A DNA stretch of 64,000 nucleotides from Rhodococcus sp. Leaf247 (GTDB lineage Bacteria; Actinomycetota; Actinomycetes; Mycobacteriales; Mycobacteriaceae): NCBI RefSeq assembly GCF_001426185.1, contig NZ_LMRP01000001.1, forward strand, positions 62,483 to 126,482. The letters run 5' to 3'. Positions 24,366 through 33,441 of this stretch are shown here, piece by piece. The translations under genes were made by a program, and so were the position numbers. The notes beneath the pieces were generated by a model. The model had not been told where the DNA came from. It made no database searches and saw only the letters and a program-made list of their open reading frames with translations. The first letter of the stretch is position 1, and every line of letters begins with the position of its first letter.

Positions 24366-26714
24366 ATGACCCGCGACGCGATCACCTCGACCTACCGTTT
24401 CCAGCTGCGGGGTGATCGCTTCACCCTCCGCGACGCCACGTCGCTGGTTCCCTACCTCGCCGAACTGGGTGTCTCGCACGTCTACCTCTCCCCGATCCTC
24501 ACGGCCTCGGAGGGCTCGACGCACGGCTACGACGTCACGGATCCCCGCACGGTCTCGGAAGCCCTGGGTGGTCGCGCTGCCCTCGAAGAACTGGTCTCCG
24601 AAGCCCGCTCGCACGGTCTCGGCGTCGTCGTCGACATCGTTCCCAACCATCTCGGCGTCGCCACGGCCCACGAGAACCCGTTCTGGTGGGACGTTCTGAA
24701 GTTCGGTCGCGCATCTCAGTACGCGTCGTACTTCGACATCGACTGGGCAGGCGCCGAACGCGTCGCACTGCCCGTCCTCGGTGACGACGCCGATGTGAAC
24801 GAGCTCAGCGTCGACAGGTCCGGCGACGAGGTCGTGCTGGCGTACTACGACAACCGGTATCCCGTGGACCCGTCGACCGACGACGGTTCCGACGACGCGA
24901 AGGCGTTGCACGACAAGCAGTCCTACGAACTGGTGGGATGGCGCTCGGGCCGCATCGGATACCGCCGATTCTTCTCCGTCAGCGACTTGGCCGGGTTGCG
25001 ACAGGAGGATCCGGCAGTCTTCGATGCGACGCACGCCGAAGTCCGCAGCTGGTTCGACGACGGTCTGGTGGACGGGGTCCGCGTCGATCATCCCGACGGT
25101 TTGACGGCGCCCGCCGAGTATCTGTCGCGGCTGCGCGGCGTCGTCGGACCCGACTCGTGGCTCGTCATCGAGAAGATCCTCACGGCGGACGAACCACTGG
25201 ACGTCACCCTTCCCGTCGACGGCACCACCGGCTACGACGCGCTGGCGGATCTGGGCGGTGTCTTCGTCGATCCGACAGGCGAGTCCGCGCTGACGCAGCT
25301 CTCCCTCGACACGACGGGCGAAGCCGGTGACGCATTGTGGGTGCACGGGGCGGAGCGGGCGATCAAGGAGGAGACGGCACGCACGCAGCTGGCTCCCGAG
25401 GTACGTCGCCTGGTAGCGGCCATCGCTCGCGACACCGGTCTGGAGTTCGACCACGATCTCGCGATCGACGCCGTCACCGCGGTGGTCGCACGGATGCCGG
25501 TCTACCGGTCGGACTACGCACCGCTCGCCGGAATGTTGCCGCGTCTGCTCGGCGACGTCGCCGTCGATCGACCGGACCTCGTTCCGGCGCTGGAGATCCT
25601 CGCAGCGGCGGTGTCCACCAGCGGAGAAGCGTCGGGTCGGCTCCAGCAGGTGGCCGGCGCCGTGATGGCGAAGAGCGTCGAGGACTGCATGTTCTACCGC
25701 ACCTCGCGCCTGGTCTCGCTGCAGGAGGTCGGCGGAGACCCGTCGCGCTTCGGTCGCTCGGTCGCCGAGTTCCATCTCCGGTTGTCGGAGCGAGCACGGT
25801 TGTGGCCCCGCGCCATGACGACGTTGTCGACACACGACACCAAGCGCGGAGAGGACGTCCGCGCGCGCATCGGAATCCTCTCGCAGACACCCGATCTGTG
25901 GCGGAGCTGCCTCGCGGACTGGGAGGCGGAGGCGCCGTCGCCCAACGGTCCCACCGGACTCTTCCTGTGGCAGAACATCATCGGGACGTGGCCTGCAGAC
26001 GGCGTCGTGACGGACGAGTACCGCGAGCGACTGCATGCCTACGCGGAGAAGGCGATCCGCGAAGCAGGGTCGTTCACCGGATGGAACGACGTCGACGAGG
26101 ACTTCGAGTCGGCCGTGCACTCGTGGATCGACACCGTCCTCGACGGTCCGGTCGCATCGTCGGTGACGAGCTTCGTTTCGCAGATCGCACCGCACGCATG
26201 GACCGATGCGCTGGGCCAGAAGCTCCTCCACATCGCGGGCCCCGGAATTCCCGACATCTACCAGGGCACGGAACTCTGGGAGGACTCTCTGGTCGATCCG
26301 GACAACCGCCGCAACGTGGACTACTCCACCCGTCGGGCGTTATTGGACACCTCGGGCACACCTGCACTCGACACCACCGGGGCGGCGAAGTTCCACGTGA
26401 CCCGGGCCGCCGCCCGCCTACGCCGAGAACGTCCGTCGAGCTTCGTCGGCGGCGGCTACTCCCCCGTGTTCGCCACCGGGACCGCTGCCGATCACGTCGT
26501 CGCCTTCGGTCGCGGTCCGGCCGCCGAGGACTCCGACGTCCTGGCGATCGCTACCCGCCTGTCGCTCGGCCTGGTGGAATCCGGGTGGGGTGACACCGCT
26601 CTGGAGTTACCGGATGGCACGTGGACGGACGTGCTCACCGGTCGCAGAGTCTCCGGATCCGTCGCGGTCGGCGAGCTTCTCGCCGACCTTCCGGTCGCGC
26701 TTCTCACGCGGTGA
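24366..26714 (+). CDS. treY: Maltooligosyltrehalose synthase
   Basis: TreY turns the reducing end of maltodextrins into a trehalose unit, which TreZ then releases. The 782-residue GH13 protein has STYRFQL at the start, VVDIVPNHLGVATAHENPFWWD, GVRVDHPDGLTAPAEYL, STHDTKRGEDVRARI and GIPDIYQGTELWE. ATG 24366 follows AAGGAAG. It forms an operon with glgX. treZ, usually the third member, is absent, since the next gene is on the other strand. Confidence 0.96.
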   Translation: MTRDAITSTYRFQLRGDRFTLRDATSLVPYLAELGVSHVYLSPILTASEGSTHGYDVTDPRTVSEALGGRAALEELVSEARSHGLGVVVDIVPNHLGVATAHENPFWWDVLKFGRASQYASYFDIDWAGAERVALPVLGDDADVNELSVDRSGDEVVLAYYDNRYPVDPSTDDGSDDAKALHDKQSYELVGWRSGRIGYRRFFSVSDLAGLRQEDPAVFDATHAEVRSWFDDGLVDGVRVDHPDGLTAPAEYLSRLRGVVGPDSWLVIEKILTADEPLDVTLPVDGTTGYDALADLGGVFVDPTGESALTQLSLDTTGEAGDALWVHGAERAIKEETARTQLAPEVRRLVAAIARDTGLEFDHDLAIDAVTAVVARMPVYRSDYAPLAGMLPRLLGDVAVDRPDLVPALEILAAAVSTSGEASGRLQQVAGAVMAKSVEDCMFYRTSRLVSLQEVGGDPSRFGRSVAEFHLRLSERARLWPRAMTTLSTHDTKRGEDVRARIGILSQTPDLWRSCLADWEAEAPSPNGPTGLFLWQNIIGTWPADGVVTDEYRERLHAYAEKAIREAGSFTGWNDVDEDFESAVHSWIDTVLDGPVASSVTSFVSQIAPHAWTDALGQKLLHIAGPGIPDIYQGTELWEDSLVDPDNRRNVDYSTRRALLDTSGTPALDTTGAAKFHVTRAAARLRRERPSSFVGGGYSPVFATGTAADHVVAFGRGPAAEDSDVLAIATRLSLGLVESGWGDTALELPDGTWTDVLTGRRVSGSVAVGELLADLPVALLTR

Positions 26715-26734
26715 CACGGTCCGCCGGAGAAGGC

Positions 26735-27544
26735 TCACGCCTTCTTCGGCGGGAGCGGGACGAAATAGCTGGTGCGCTGTTGGTACTCGCGGTAGCCGGG
26801 ACGCTCGGCCATGTGCTGCTCGAGCAGGCGCGCGCCCGTCGCGAAGACGAGGAAGTACGTCATCGCCACCGGGGAGAGCACCGTCAGCACGCCCGGCCAG
26901 TGCGCGGCGGCGACGAGGAAGATGCCCCACCACACGCACGCGTCCCCGAAGTAGTTCGGGTGACGGGTGAATCGCCACAGGCCGCGGTCCATGATGGTGC
27001 CCTTGGACGACGGGTCGGCCTTGAAGTCGTCCATCTGCTTGTCGCCGACGGTCTCGAACGAGATGCCGACGATCCACGCCACCACACCGAGCGCGGTGAT
27101 GATGCCCGCGGACCCCTGCGTCACCGCCGAGACCTGCACCGGCAGCGAGACGAACCACAACGCGAGCCCCTGCGTCAGGTAGATCTTGCGGATCGCGTAC
27201 AGCGCAGGACTTCCGGGAGCCGACGAGAGCATCTTCTCGTATCGCGGATCCTCGCCCTTGCCCCGCGATCGTCGGAACATCGACACGGCGAGCCTGGTGC
27301 CCCACGCGCCCACCAGGACGAGCAGCAGCACTCGACGCCAGCCGTCGCCGGCTCCCGTCAGCGCAGCGACCAGCGCCACCGCCACGAAGCCGGCACCCCA
27401 GCTGACGTCGACCACATTGTGTCGACCGATCCGGAAACCGATCAGCGCGGTCACCGTCAGCACGACGACGACCGCCACGAGCGACGACACCGTGACCACG
27501 GCGAAGGCGCCCCAGGTCCCGGCGTCGGTGCCGACCATGCTCAC
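26735..27544 (-). CDS. DUF1295 membrane enzyme (steroid 5-alpha-reductase-like)
   Basis: This 269-residue integral membrane protein has about seven hydrophobic helices. The C-terminal part has GLWRFTRHPNYFGDACVWWG and RPGYREYQQRTSYFVPLPP, the DUF1295 signature shared with sterol reductases and isoprenylcysteine methyltransferases. GTG 27544 overlaps the upstream methyltransferase stop. ATG 27538 is an alternative. It corresponds to the Rv0446c position in a lipid-modification operon. A reductase or methyltransferase role on a lipid is plausible but unproven. Confidence 0.88.
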   Translation of the reverse strand: MSMVGTDAGTWGAFAVVTVSSLVAVVVVLTVTALIGFRIGRHNVVDVSWGAGFVAVALVAALTGAGDGWRRVLLLVLVGAWGTRLAVSMFRRSRGKGEDPRYEKMLSSAPGSPALYAIRKIYLTQGLALWFVSLPVQVSAVTQGSAGIITALGVVAWIVGISFETVGDKQMDDFKADPSSKGTIMDRGLWRFTRHPNYFGDACVWWGIFLVAAAHWPGVLTVLSPVAMTYFLVFATGARLLEQHMAERPGYREYQQRTSYFVPLPPKKA

Positions 27545-28842
27545 CCGTGCGACCGCACGGGCGGCATGGAAGACACGCCGCGCTCGTCGGGTCGCACCGA
27601 CAGGATCTGATCGACGCCCATCCGGCCGTCGCGGAAAGCCATCCCGCCGCCGACGAGGTACAGGCGCCACACCCGCGCCACCTCGTCGCCGACCAACGCC
27701 ACGAGGTCGTCCCAACGGCTCTCGAAGGTCTCGTACCAGGCGTCGACGGTTCGGACGTAGTGCTCGCGCAGCGCATGTACGTCGCGCACCTCGAGGCCGG
27801 ATTCCTCGATCATCGCCACCGTCGCACCGACCGGTCGCATGTACATGTCGGGCGCGATGAACGACTCGATGAACGCGCCGCCGCCGGGGTTGTCTCCCGC
27901 CTTGCGGGACATCTGCTGCACCAGCACTCGACCGCCGGCCACGACGTTGTCGTACAGCGCCTTCGCGTACACCGGGTAGTTCTTCTCGCCGACGTGCTCG
28001 CCCATCTCGATGGACGCGACGGCGTCGAACGGGCCGTCGGGCACCTCGCGGTAGTCCTGGATCCGGATCTCGACCCGGTCCTGGAGTCCGCGGTCGGCGA
28101 TCCGCTTGTCGATGAACGCTTTCTGTTCGCGGGAAATGGTGACGCCCACGACCTGCGCGCCGTAGTGCTCGGCGGCGTGCAGGCTGAGCGATCCCCACCC
28201 GCAGCCGACATCGAGGAACCGCATACCGGGGCGCGTGTCGAGTCCGATCTTGCGGCAGACCAGGTCCAGCTTGTCGCGCTGCGCATCCTCGAGTCCGTAC
28301 GCGGGGTCGTCCGACGTCCAGTAGCCACTGGAGTAGGCCATCTGCGGATCGAGCACCATCTCGTAGAACTCGTTCGACAGGTCGTAGTGGTGACTGATGG
28401 CAGCGCGGTCCCGGACCAGGGAGTGCAGGCGACCCTTGATGACGGCCTGCGACGCGGGGGCGGGCAGCGGTCGGCCACCGCGTCCGAGCCCGACGACACC
28501 CAGGGACGCCGCCGTGCGGATCAGGTCGACGACGGCCTTGGGGCTCGGCCGGACCGCGGTGAGGCGACGGGAGCGCACGACCTCCCACACGTGGGTCAGT
28601 GCCTCGTTCAGATCGCCCTCGACATCCAGTTCACCCGTGACGTAGGCCTGCGCCGCACCCAGCTCGCCGGGACTCCACAGCAACCGCCGCAGAACGTTCG
28701 GGCTGTAGAGGGTCACGGCGGGTGCGTCGATCGGCCCGGCGGTCGATCCGTCCCAGGCAGTCAGCCGTACCGGCAACGCACCTCCCACGAAAGGCGCCAG
28801 CAACGTCTCCAGTCGGGCTGCCACGGTGGCGTCGGTGGTCAT
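27541..28842 (-). CDS. Cyclopropane-fatty-acyl-phospholipid synthase-family methyltransferase
   Basis: The 433-residue SAM enzyme would transfer a methyl or methylene group to an unsaturated acyl chain. An N-terminal alpha-helical domain (about 1-145) precedes the Rossmann domain with ISHHYDLSNEFYEMVLD, LDVGCGWGSLSLHAAE and SIEMGEHVG. The cysteine in GCGWG matches classical CFA synthases. Its stop is overlapped by the DUF1295 start and its ATG (28842) overlaps the fusion gene stop. It is a paralogue of the methyltransferase half of that fusion. Confidence 0.9.
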   Translation of the reverse strand: MTTDATVAARLETLLAPFVGGALPVRLTAWDGSTAGPIDAPAVTLYSPNVLRRLLWSPGELGAAQAYVTGELDVEGDLNEALTHVWEVVRSRRLTAVRPSPKAVVDLIRTAASLGVVGLGRGGRPLPAPASQAVIKGRLHSLVRDRAAISHHYDLSNEFYEMVLDPQMAYSSGYWTSDDPAYGLEDAQRDKLDLVCRKIGLDTRPGMRFLDVGCGWGSLSLHAAEHYGAQVVGVTISREQKAFIDKRIADRGLQDRVEIRIQDYREVPDGPFDAVASIEMGEHVGEKNYPVYAKALYDNVVAGGRVLVQQMSRKAGDNPGGGAFIESFIAPDMYMRPVGATVAMIEESGLEVRDVHALREHYVRTVDAWYETFESRWDDLVALVGDEVARVWRLYLVGGGMAFRDGRMGVDQILSVRPDERGVSSMPPVRSHG

Positions 28843-30899
28843 GAGTCACTCCTTCGTTCGAGCAGGATCTGTTGGACGTCGATGTAGCCCGACCCGAATC
28901 CGGCCTCGGAGTAGCAGAGGTAGAAGTGCCACATCCGGGCGAAGACGTCGTCGAAGCCGAGCATGCGAGCTTCCTCGACGTGATCACGGAAGCGCTCGTC
29001 CCACAGTCGGAGTGTCCGTGCGTAGTGGTCACCGATGGACAGACGCTCGCGCACCCGCAGCGTCGTCTCCTTCTCGGTGATGTTCTCGATCGCACGGATC
29101 GACGGCAGGAACCCGCCCGGGAAGATGTACTTGTGCACCCAGGTGTAGGTGTTCCGCGTGGCGAGCATGCGCTCGTGCGGCATCGTGATGGCCTGGATGG
29201 CCACCTTGCCACCGGGCGCGAGGACGGAGTCGATGGTGCGGAAGTATTCGCCCCAATACTGGTGTCCCACAGCCTCGATCATCTCGACCGAGACGATCGC
29301 GTCGTACTCGCCGTCGACCAGGCGGTAGTCCAGTAGGTCCACCTGGACACGGTCGGCGAAGCCCGCTGCGTCGATGCGCTTGTATGCCAGTTCCTGTTGT
29401 TCGATCGAGAGCGTGACGGATCGGACCGTGGCCCCGCGCTCGGCCGCCCGGATGGCCAGTTCACCCCAGCCGGTGCCGATCTCGAGAACCCGTGTCCCGG
29501 CAGTGACCCCGGCTCGGTCGAGGAGACGGTCGATCTTGGCGCGCTGGGCATCCGCGAAGTCGTCCCATGTCGGCGCCGGAGTCAGCGACGGGAACAGCGC
29601 ACTCGAGTACGTCATCGTCTCGTCGAGGAAGAGCTCGAACATCTCGTTCGACAGGTCGTAGTGCCGCGAGATGTTCGACCGCGTGTTGGTCGTCGTGTTC
29701 GTCTCGGTCTTCGGTTGTTTCGGGATGTAGAGCCCGCGCAGGCGCTGCAACCACTTCGGGATCAGGGTCGCCATGCGCTCGGCGAACACGCCCAGGGCGG
29801 CGGTGAGATCCGGCGCGTCCCAGTCGCCGGCCATGTAGGCCTCGCCGAATCCGATCAGGCCGCTCTCACCCACCCGCGCCGCGAAGTCGCGCGGGCGGTG
29901 GATCGTCATGACGGGTGCCGACGGATCGTTCGCGCCGCCGCCGAGAACCACACCGCCCGGCATCTCGACGCGGATGTTCAGATGCTCCGACGCTCGCCGG
30001 AACAACGCATCCGCGACGGGCGCGGCGAGACGCGCCTTGACCGTCGTCGGAGCCGTGCCGATCGACGGCCATCGGTCCGCATCGATCGTCCGTGCCGGCG
30101 CGTAAGGAGTCATCTCGGTGCTTTCTGTCAGGGTGTCGGGGGCAGGAGGAGCGGGGTGTGTGTCATCGGGTGCGGGCGGCCGCGGAACTGTGCGTAGTCC
30201 GCGCGCCCACAGCGCGATGCCCTGGCGCCGGATACGCGCACTCACCACGTGGGGAGCGAACGGGGCGCGCGCCAGAACGCGCGCGACGACCCCCGGTGTC
30301 GCCGTCCGTCCGGTACCGGACATCGTCGCGACGAAAGGTGGGTGGCCGTCCCGGATCAACGTGATCGACAGCGCCAGAGTGCCGTCGGGTTCGGGAAGTC
30401 GCATCGCGTACTCGCCACTGACGTCGTTGAACGGCGAGACGTAGAACTCCTTGGGCGTACGGGCGGCGCCACGCTCGTCGGTGTCGAGCAGGTACCGGTG
30501 CCGCTCTCCGTAGGTGTTGTGCACCTCGGCCACGACGTGCTCGACGCGTCCGGCTCGGTCGTGCAGCCAGTACACGGTCAACGGGTTGAACACGTACCCC
30601 AGGACGCGTGCGTTGGTCAGCATCGTGATGTGGCCGACGACGGGAGGGATGCCCCGCGACTGCAGGAAATCGTCGAGATTGGACCGCAGTGACGCCGCCG
30701 GATCACCGACGTGGTCCGCGGAGTCGATCGCCGCGAACGCTGCCAACGGGCCGGGAAGTGCAGGAAGGTGGTCGATGTCGACGAACCACGAGTAGCTGCG
30801 GTAGGTGAACTCGTTCTCGACGGGAGCCGTCCGGATGTGCCGGATGGACGTGTCGTAGATCGCCGGCCGAGTGTCGTGAGGCGTCCGCACCCCGCTCAT
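28839..30899 (-). CDS. DUF1365 domain fused in frame to a UfaA1-like fatty-acyl methyltransferase
   Basis: This single 686-codon frame carries two proteins that are separate in M. tuberculosis (Rv0448c and Rv0447c). Residues about 10-235 are DUF1365 (YDTSIRHIRTAPVENEFTYR, LGYVFNPLTVYWLHD, EVHNTYGERHRYLL, KEFYVSPFNDVSGEY). A Pro/Asp linker follows, then a CFA-synthase-like domain from about 265 (ISRHYDLSNEMFELFLDE, LEIGTGWGELAIRAA, YDAIVSVEMIEAVG). The SAM loop has Thr where the neighbour has Cys. ATG 30899 overlaps the oxidase stop as ATGA. An internal ATG at 30113 could start a separate 424-residue protein but has only a weak ribosome site. Confidence 0.88.
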   Translation of the reverse strand: MSGVRTPHDTRPAIYDTSIRHIRTAPVENEFTYRSYSWFVDIDHLPALPGPLAAFAAIDSADHVGDPAASLRSNLDDFLQSRGIPPVVGHITMLTNARVLGYVFNPLTVYWLHDRAGRVEHVVAEVHNTYGERHRYLLDTDERGAARTPKEFYVSPFNDVSGEYAMRLPEPDGTLALSITLIRDGHPPFVATMSGTGRTATPGVVARVLARAPFAPHVVSARIRRQGIALWARGLRTVPRPPAPDDTHPAPPAPDTLTESTEMTPYAPARTIDADRWPSIGTAPTTVKARLAAPVADALFRRASEHLNIRVEMPGGVVLGGGANDPSAPVMTIHRPRDFAARVGESGLIGFGEAYMAGDWDAPDLTAALGVFAERMATLIPKWLQRLRGLYIPKQPKTETNTTTNTRSNISRHYDLSNEMFELFLDETMTYSSALFPSLTPAPTWDDFADAQRAKIDRLLDRAGVTAGTRVLEIGTGWGELAIRAAERGATVRSVTLSIEQQELAYKRIDAAGFADRVQVDLLDYRLVDGEYDAIVSVEMIEAVGHQYWGEYFRTIDSVLAPGGKVAIQAITMPHERMLATRNTYTWVHKYIFPGGFLPSIRAIENITEKETTLRVRERLSIGDHYARTLRLWDERFRDHVEEARMLGFDDVFARMWHFYLCYSEAGFGSGYIDVQQILLERRSDS

Positions 30900-32197
30900 G
30901 TCCAGGCTCCGCCGAGGCGTTCGGCTGCACGAAGACCCGATGCGGCGCCGTCCTCGTGGAATCCCCACCCGTGATAGGCGCCGGCGTACGCGACCTGGTC
31001 GGTGTTCAACTCGGGGAGACGCGCCTGCGCCGCCACCGATTCCGACGTGTACAGCGGGTGCTCGTATCGCATGGTCTCGACCACCGCGGACGGGTCGAGC
31101 GCGGCGCCCTCGGCGGTCGGATCGCTCTCGTCGCCGAGGGTGACGAGGTAGCGAGAGCCCGTGTCCGGGAGCCGCTGCAACCGTGACATGTCATAGGTGA
31201 CGACGACCCCGCCGGGCGCAGCGCTGCACTGGGGCATCCGGTAGTTCCACGACGCGCGAGCTCTCGGCGTCCGCGGGAGAACTGTCTCGTCCGTGTGCAG
31301 CCGCGCGACGTTCGGCGAGTACGGCATGGCACCGAGGACCAGGTGCTCGGTGGAGGTCGGATCTGCCAGCATCTTCAGGGCCTGCTGGGGATGGGTCGCG
31401 ACGACCACGGCGTCGTAGGTGTCCGTCGACCCCCGAGCGTCCTCGATCTCCACGCCCCGGTCGGTCCGCCGGATCGACGCCACCGGCGTACCGGTGCGAA
31501 TGTCGGCGATTCTCTCCGCGACCCGATCGACGTACGTGACGGATCCGCCCGTCACCGTCCGCCAGGTCGGTGATCCGCCGACGCCCAGCATTCCGTGGTG
31601 CTCGAGGAACGAGAAGAGGTAGCGCGCAGGGTAATCCAAGGCCCGTGACGGCTCGCAGGACCACACGGCGGACACCAGCGGCGTCATGAAGTGCGACTCG
31701 AAGTACTCCGAGAACTCGTGGTGTGCGAGGAAGTCGGCGACTGTCGAATCGTCGTCGGGGGCAGCCAGCAGCGCACGAGCGCTACGGTGAAAGCGCGTGA
31801 CGTCGAGCAACATTCGCAGGTAACGACCGCGCAGGAGCACCGAGGGGCTCGGGAACAGACCCGAGAATCCCTGGCCGCCGGAGTATTCGAGACCGCAACC
31901 GTCGCAGCGGATGGACATGCTCATGTCCGATTCCTGCGTGGGAACGTCGAGTTCGCGGAAGAGCCGTTGCAACGTCGGGTAGGTGCGATCGTTGTGGACG
32001 ATGAAACCGGTGTCGACGGGAATCACGCCGTGCGACGTCGTCGACACGGAATGCGTGTCGGCGTGTCCGCCCAGCCGCTCGTCCGCCTCGTACACGGTCA
32101 CACGAGCGTTCTTGGAGAGGACGTACGCGGCGGTGAGGCCCGCGACCCCTGCTCCGACCACGGCGACGCGCCGCTCGGTGAGGTCACCGTCCGTCAT
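30896..32197 (-). CDS. FAD-dependent amine-oxidase-like protein of the lipid operon
   Basis: The 433-residue flavoprotein (Rv0449c type) starts VAVVGAGVAGLTAAYVL and GGHADTHSV, as in the NAD(P)-binding-8 and amine oxidase family that is often found with DUF1365 and CFA synthase. The C-terminal AYAGAYHGWGFHEDGAASG closes the FAD site. ATG 32197 follows AGGGAG at suitable spacing, so it is the first gene of the four-gene operon. The role in lipid modification is inferred from the neighbours only. Confidence 0.9.
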   Translation of the reverse strand: MTDGDLTERRVAVVGAGVAGLTAAYVLSKNARVTVYEADERLGGHADTHSVSTTSHGVIPVDTGFIVHNDRTYPTLQRLFRELDVPTQESDMSMSIRCDGCGLEYSGGQGFSGLFPSPSVLLRGRYLRMLLDVTRFHRSARALLAAPDDDSTVADFLAHHEFSEYFESHFMTPLVSAVWSCEPSRALDYPARYLFSFLEHHGMLGVGGSPTWRTVTGGSVTYVDRVAERIADIRTGTPVASIRRTDRGVEIEDARGSTDTYDAVVVATHPQQALKMLADPTSTEHLVLGAMPYSPNVARLHTDETVLPRTPRARASWNYRMPQCSAAPGGVVVTYDMSRLQRLPDTGSRYLVTLGDESDPTAEGAALDPSAVVETMRYEHPLYTSESVAAQARLPELNTDQVAYAGAYHGWGFHEDGAASGLRAAERLGGAWT

Positions 32198-32254
32198 GTG
32201 TGTTCTCCCTAACGTGAAGCGACGTCTCCGGGAAGCGGAGAACCGTTCGCTGTA

Positions 32255-32923
32255 TCACTCGGGTTTCGTAGACGAGACCTTCCGCGATTGGTCGAGAACG
32301 AACTCGCGTACCCGGCTCGACCATGCCCGCGGTGATCGAAGCATGAAATGTCCGGCTCCGCGCATCGCGACGAATGTGGCGTCCACTCCCCTGGCCGATG
32401 CCCGCTCCGTCGCCGCGCGGGACGCGACAGGATCGGTCCAGCGGTCCACCGTGCCGTGCAGGACCAGAAGCTTCTGCCCGGCACGCATCGTGTCGGTCTC
32501 GGTGCCGTCCGGCCACCACGGAGCAAGTGCGGCGACCGCGACGACGCGGGGATGGCCGGCAATGGCCGCGGCGGCGCGCCCACCCATCGAATGACCGACG
32601 ACCGTGATGCTCACGTTCGGCCCGTACGCCTCGACCAGTCGGTCGCACGCCCACTGCGCATCGCGCACCGGACTGCGATCGCTTCCGTTCCACCCGCGGT
32701 ACCGGTACTGCAGTTGGGTGACGACGGTGTCGTCACCCGCCGCGCGTCGCAGGTCGCGGGTGAACGGCACCATCCGGACAGCGGACAACTGCCACGGCTG
32801 CGCCCTGTCGGTGCTCGCCACCTTCCCGCCGTGCAGGACGAGAACCGCCGCGGACGCCGGGCCGCGACGCAGTCCGTGCAGATGCGGGGTGATGTTGGAG
32901 TCAGTGCTGCTCATACTCCTCAT
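32255..32923 (-). CDS. Alpha/beta hydrolase
   Basis: This 222-residue serine hydrolase has nucleophile elbow GHSMGGRAA, probable acid in LVLHGTVDRWTDP and histidine in MRGAGHFMLRSP. LVLHGGK near the N-terminus forms the oxyanion loop. The start is ATG 32923 or ATG 32914. The latter has AGGAG almost touching it. The substrate is unknown. It stands alone, 57 bases upstream of the lipid operon, and could be co-transcribed with it. Confidence 0.85.
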   Translation of the reverse strand: MRSMSSTDSNITPHLHGLRRGPASAAVLVLHGGKVASTDRAQPWQLSAVRMVPFTRDLRRAAGDDTVVTQLQYRYRGWNGSDRSPVRDAQWACDRLVEAYGPNVSITVVGHSMGGRAAAAIAGHPRVVAVAALAPWWPDGTETDTMRAGQKLLVLHGTVDRWTDPVASRAATERASARGVDATFVAMRGAGHFMLRSPRAWSSRVREFVLDQSRKVSSTKPE

Positions 32924-33015
32924 TCGCTACGCCGACCGTGGTGGATGTCGATCTGTGGCTGACACGACACCGGCCGAACACCTTCACGGTGTCCGGCCGG
33001 TGGTCGGTATTTCTG

Positions 33016-33383
33016 TGGAGCTGCCGGGAATCGAACCCGGGTCCTGTGTCGGTTTGCTAGGGCTTCTCCGTGCGCAGTCCGCTATGCCTCTACTTGGATC
33101 TCCAGATCTCGCAGACAAGCCTGGATGACGATCCCAGCCACTGTTTGATGTTCCACATCACTCCGCAGCCGAGTGAATAGGTGAGCCCTCTAGCTGATGC
33201 CAGTACCCGGCCCGAGGGCGAAACCGGACTGACAGACACGCAGTCGCTACTTAGGCAGCGAGTGCGTAGTCGCGCTGATTGGAATCGGCGCTTATATTTT
33301 TGCGATGACGCTTACGGTGGTCTCTCGCCTGCACCGGCACGCTTCCCCTAACTAGACGCACACAGTCGAAACCGTTCAGCCCC
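33016..33383 (-). ncRNA. ssrA: Transfer-messenger RNA (tmRNA)
   Basis: tmRNA rescues stalled ribosomes together with SmpB. The mature 5' end is read as GGGGCTG (33383) and pairs with CAGCTCC at the 3' end (33016-33022), leaving discriminator A. The T-arm GGTTCGATTCC lies just before it. CCA is not encoded. The tag frame (33289 to 33251) reads ADSNQRDYALAA then TAA, differing from the M. tuberculosis tag as I remember it by one residue. Length about 368 nucleotides. Confidence 0.97.
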
Positions 33384-33432
33384 TTTCCCGCCCGAAGGCG
33401 ATGTGTCCGCCGAACTTCTCCGGCGGCTCACC

Positions 33433-33438
33433 AGTCTA
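33433..33438 (-). promoter_or_regulatory. Possible -10 element of ssrA
   Basis: TAGACT on the minus strand about 50 bases before the mature tmRNA 5' end. A CCGCC/GGCGG hairpin lies in the short precursor leader. No convincing -35 was found. Confidence 0.35.
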
Positions 33439-33441
33439 ACG

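Noticed and set aside
26735..28588. A 617-codon frame joining DUF1295 with upstream sequence
   Set aside because: The upstream half reads the methyltransferase gene in a wrong frame. The GTGA junction at 27541-27544 marks the true start.
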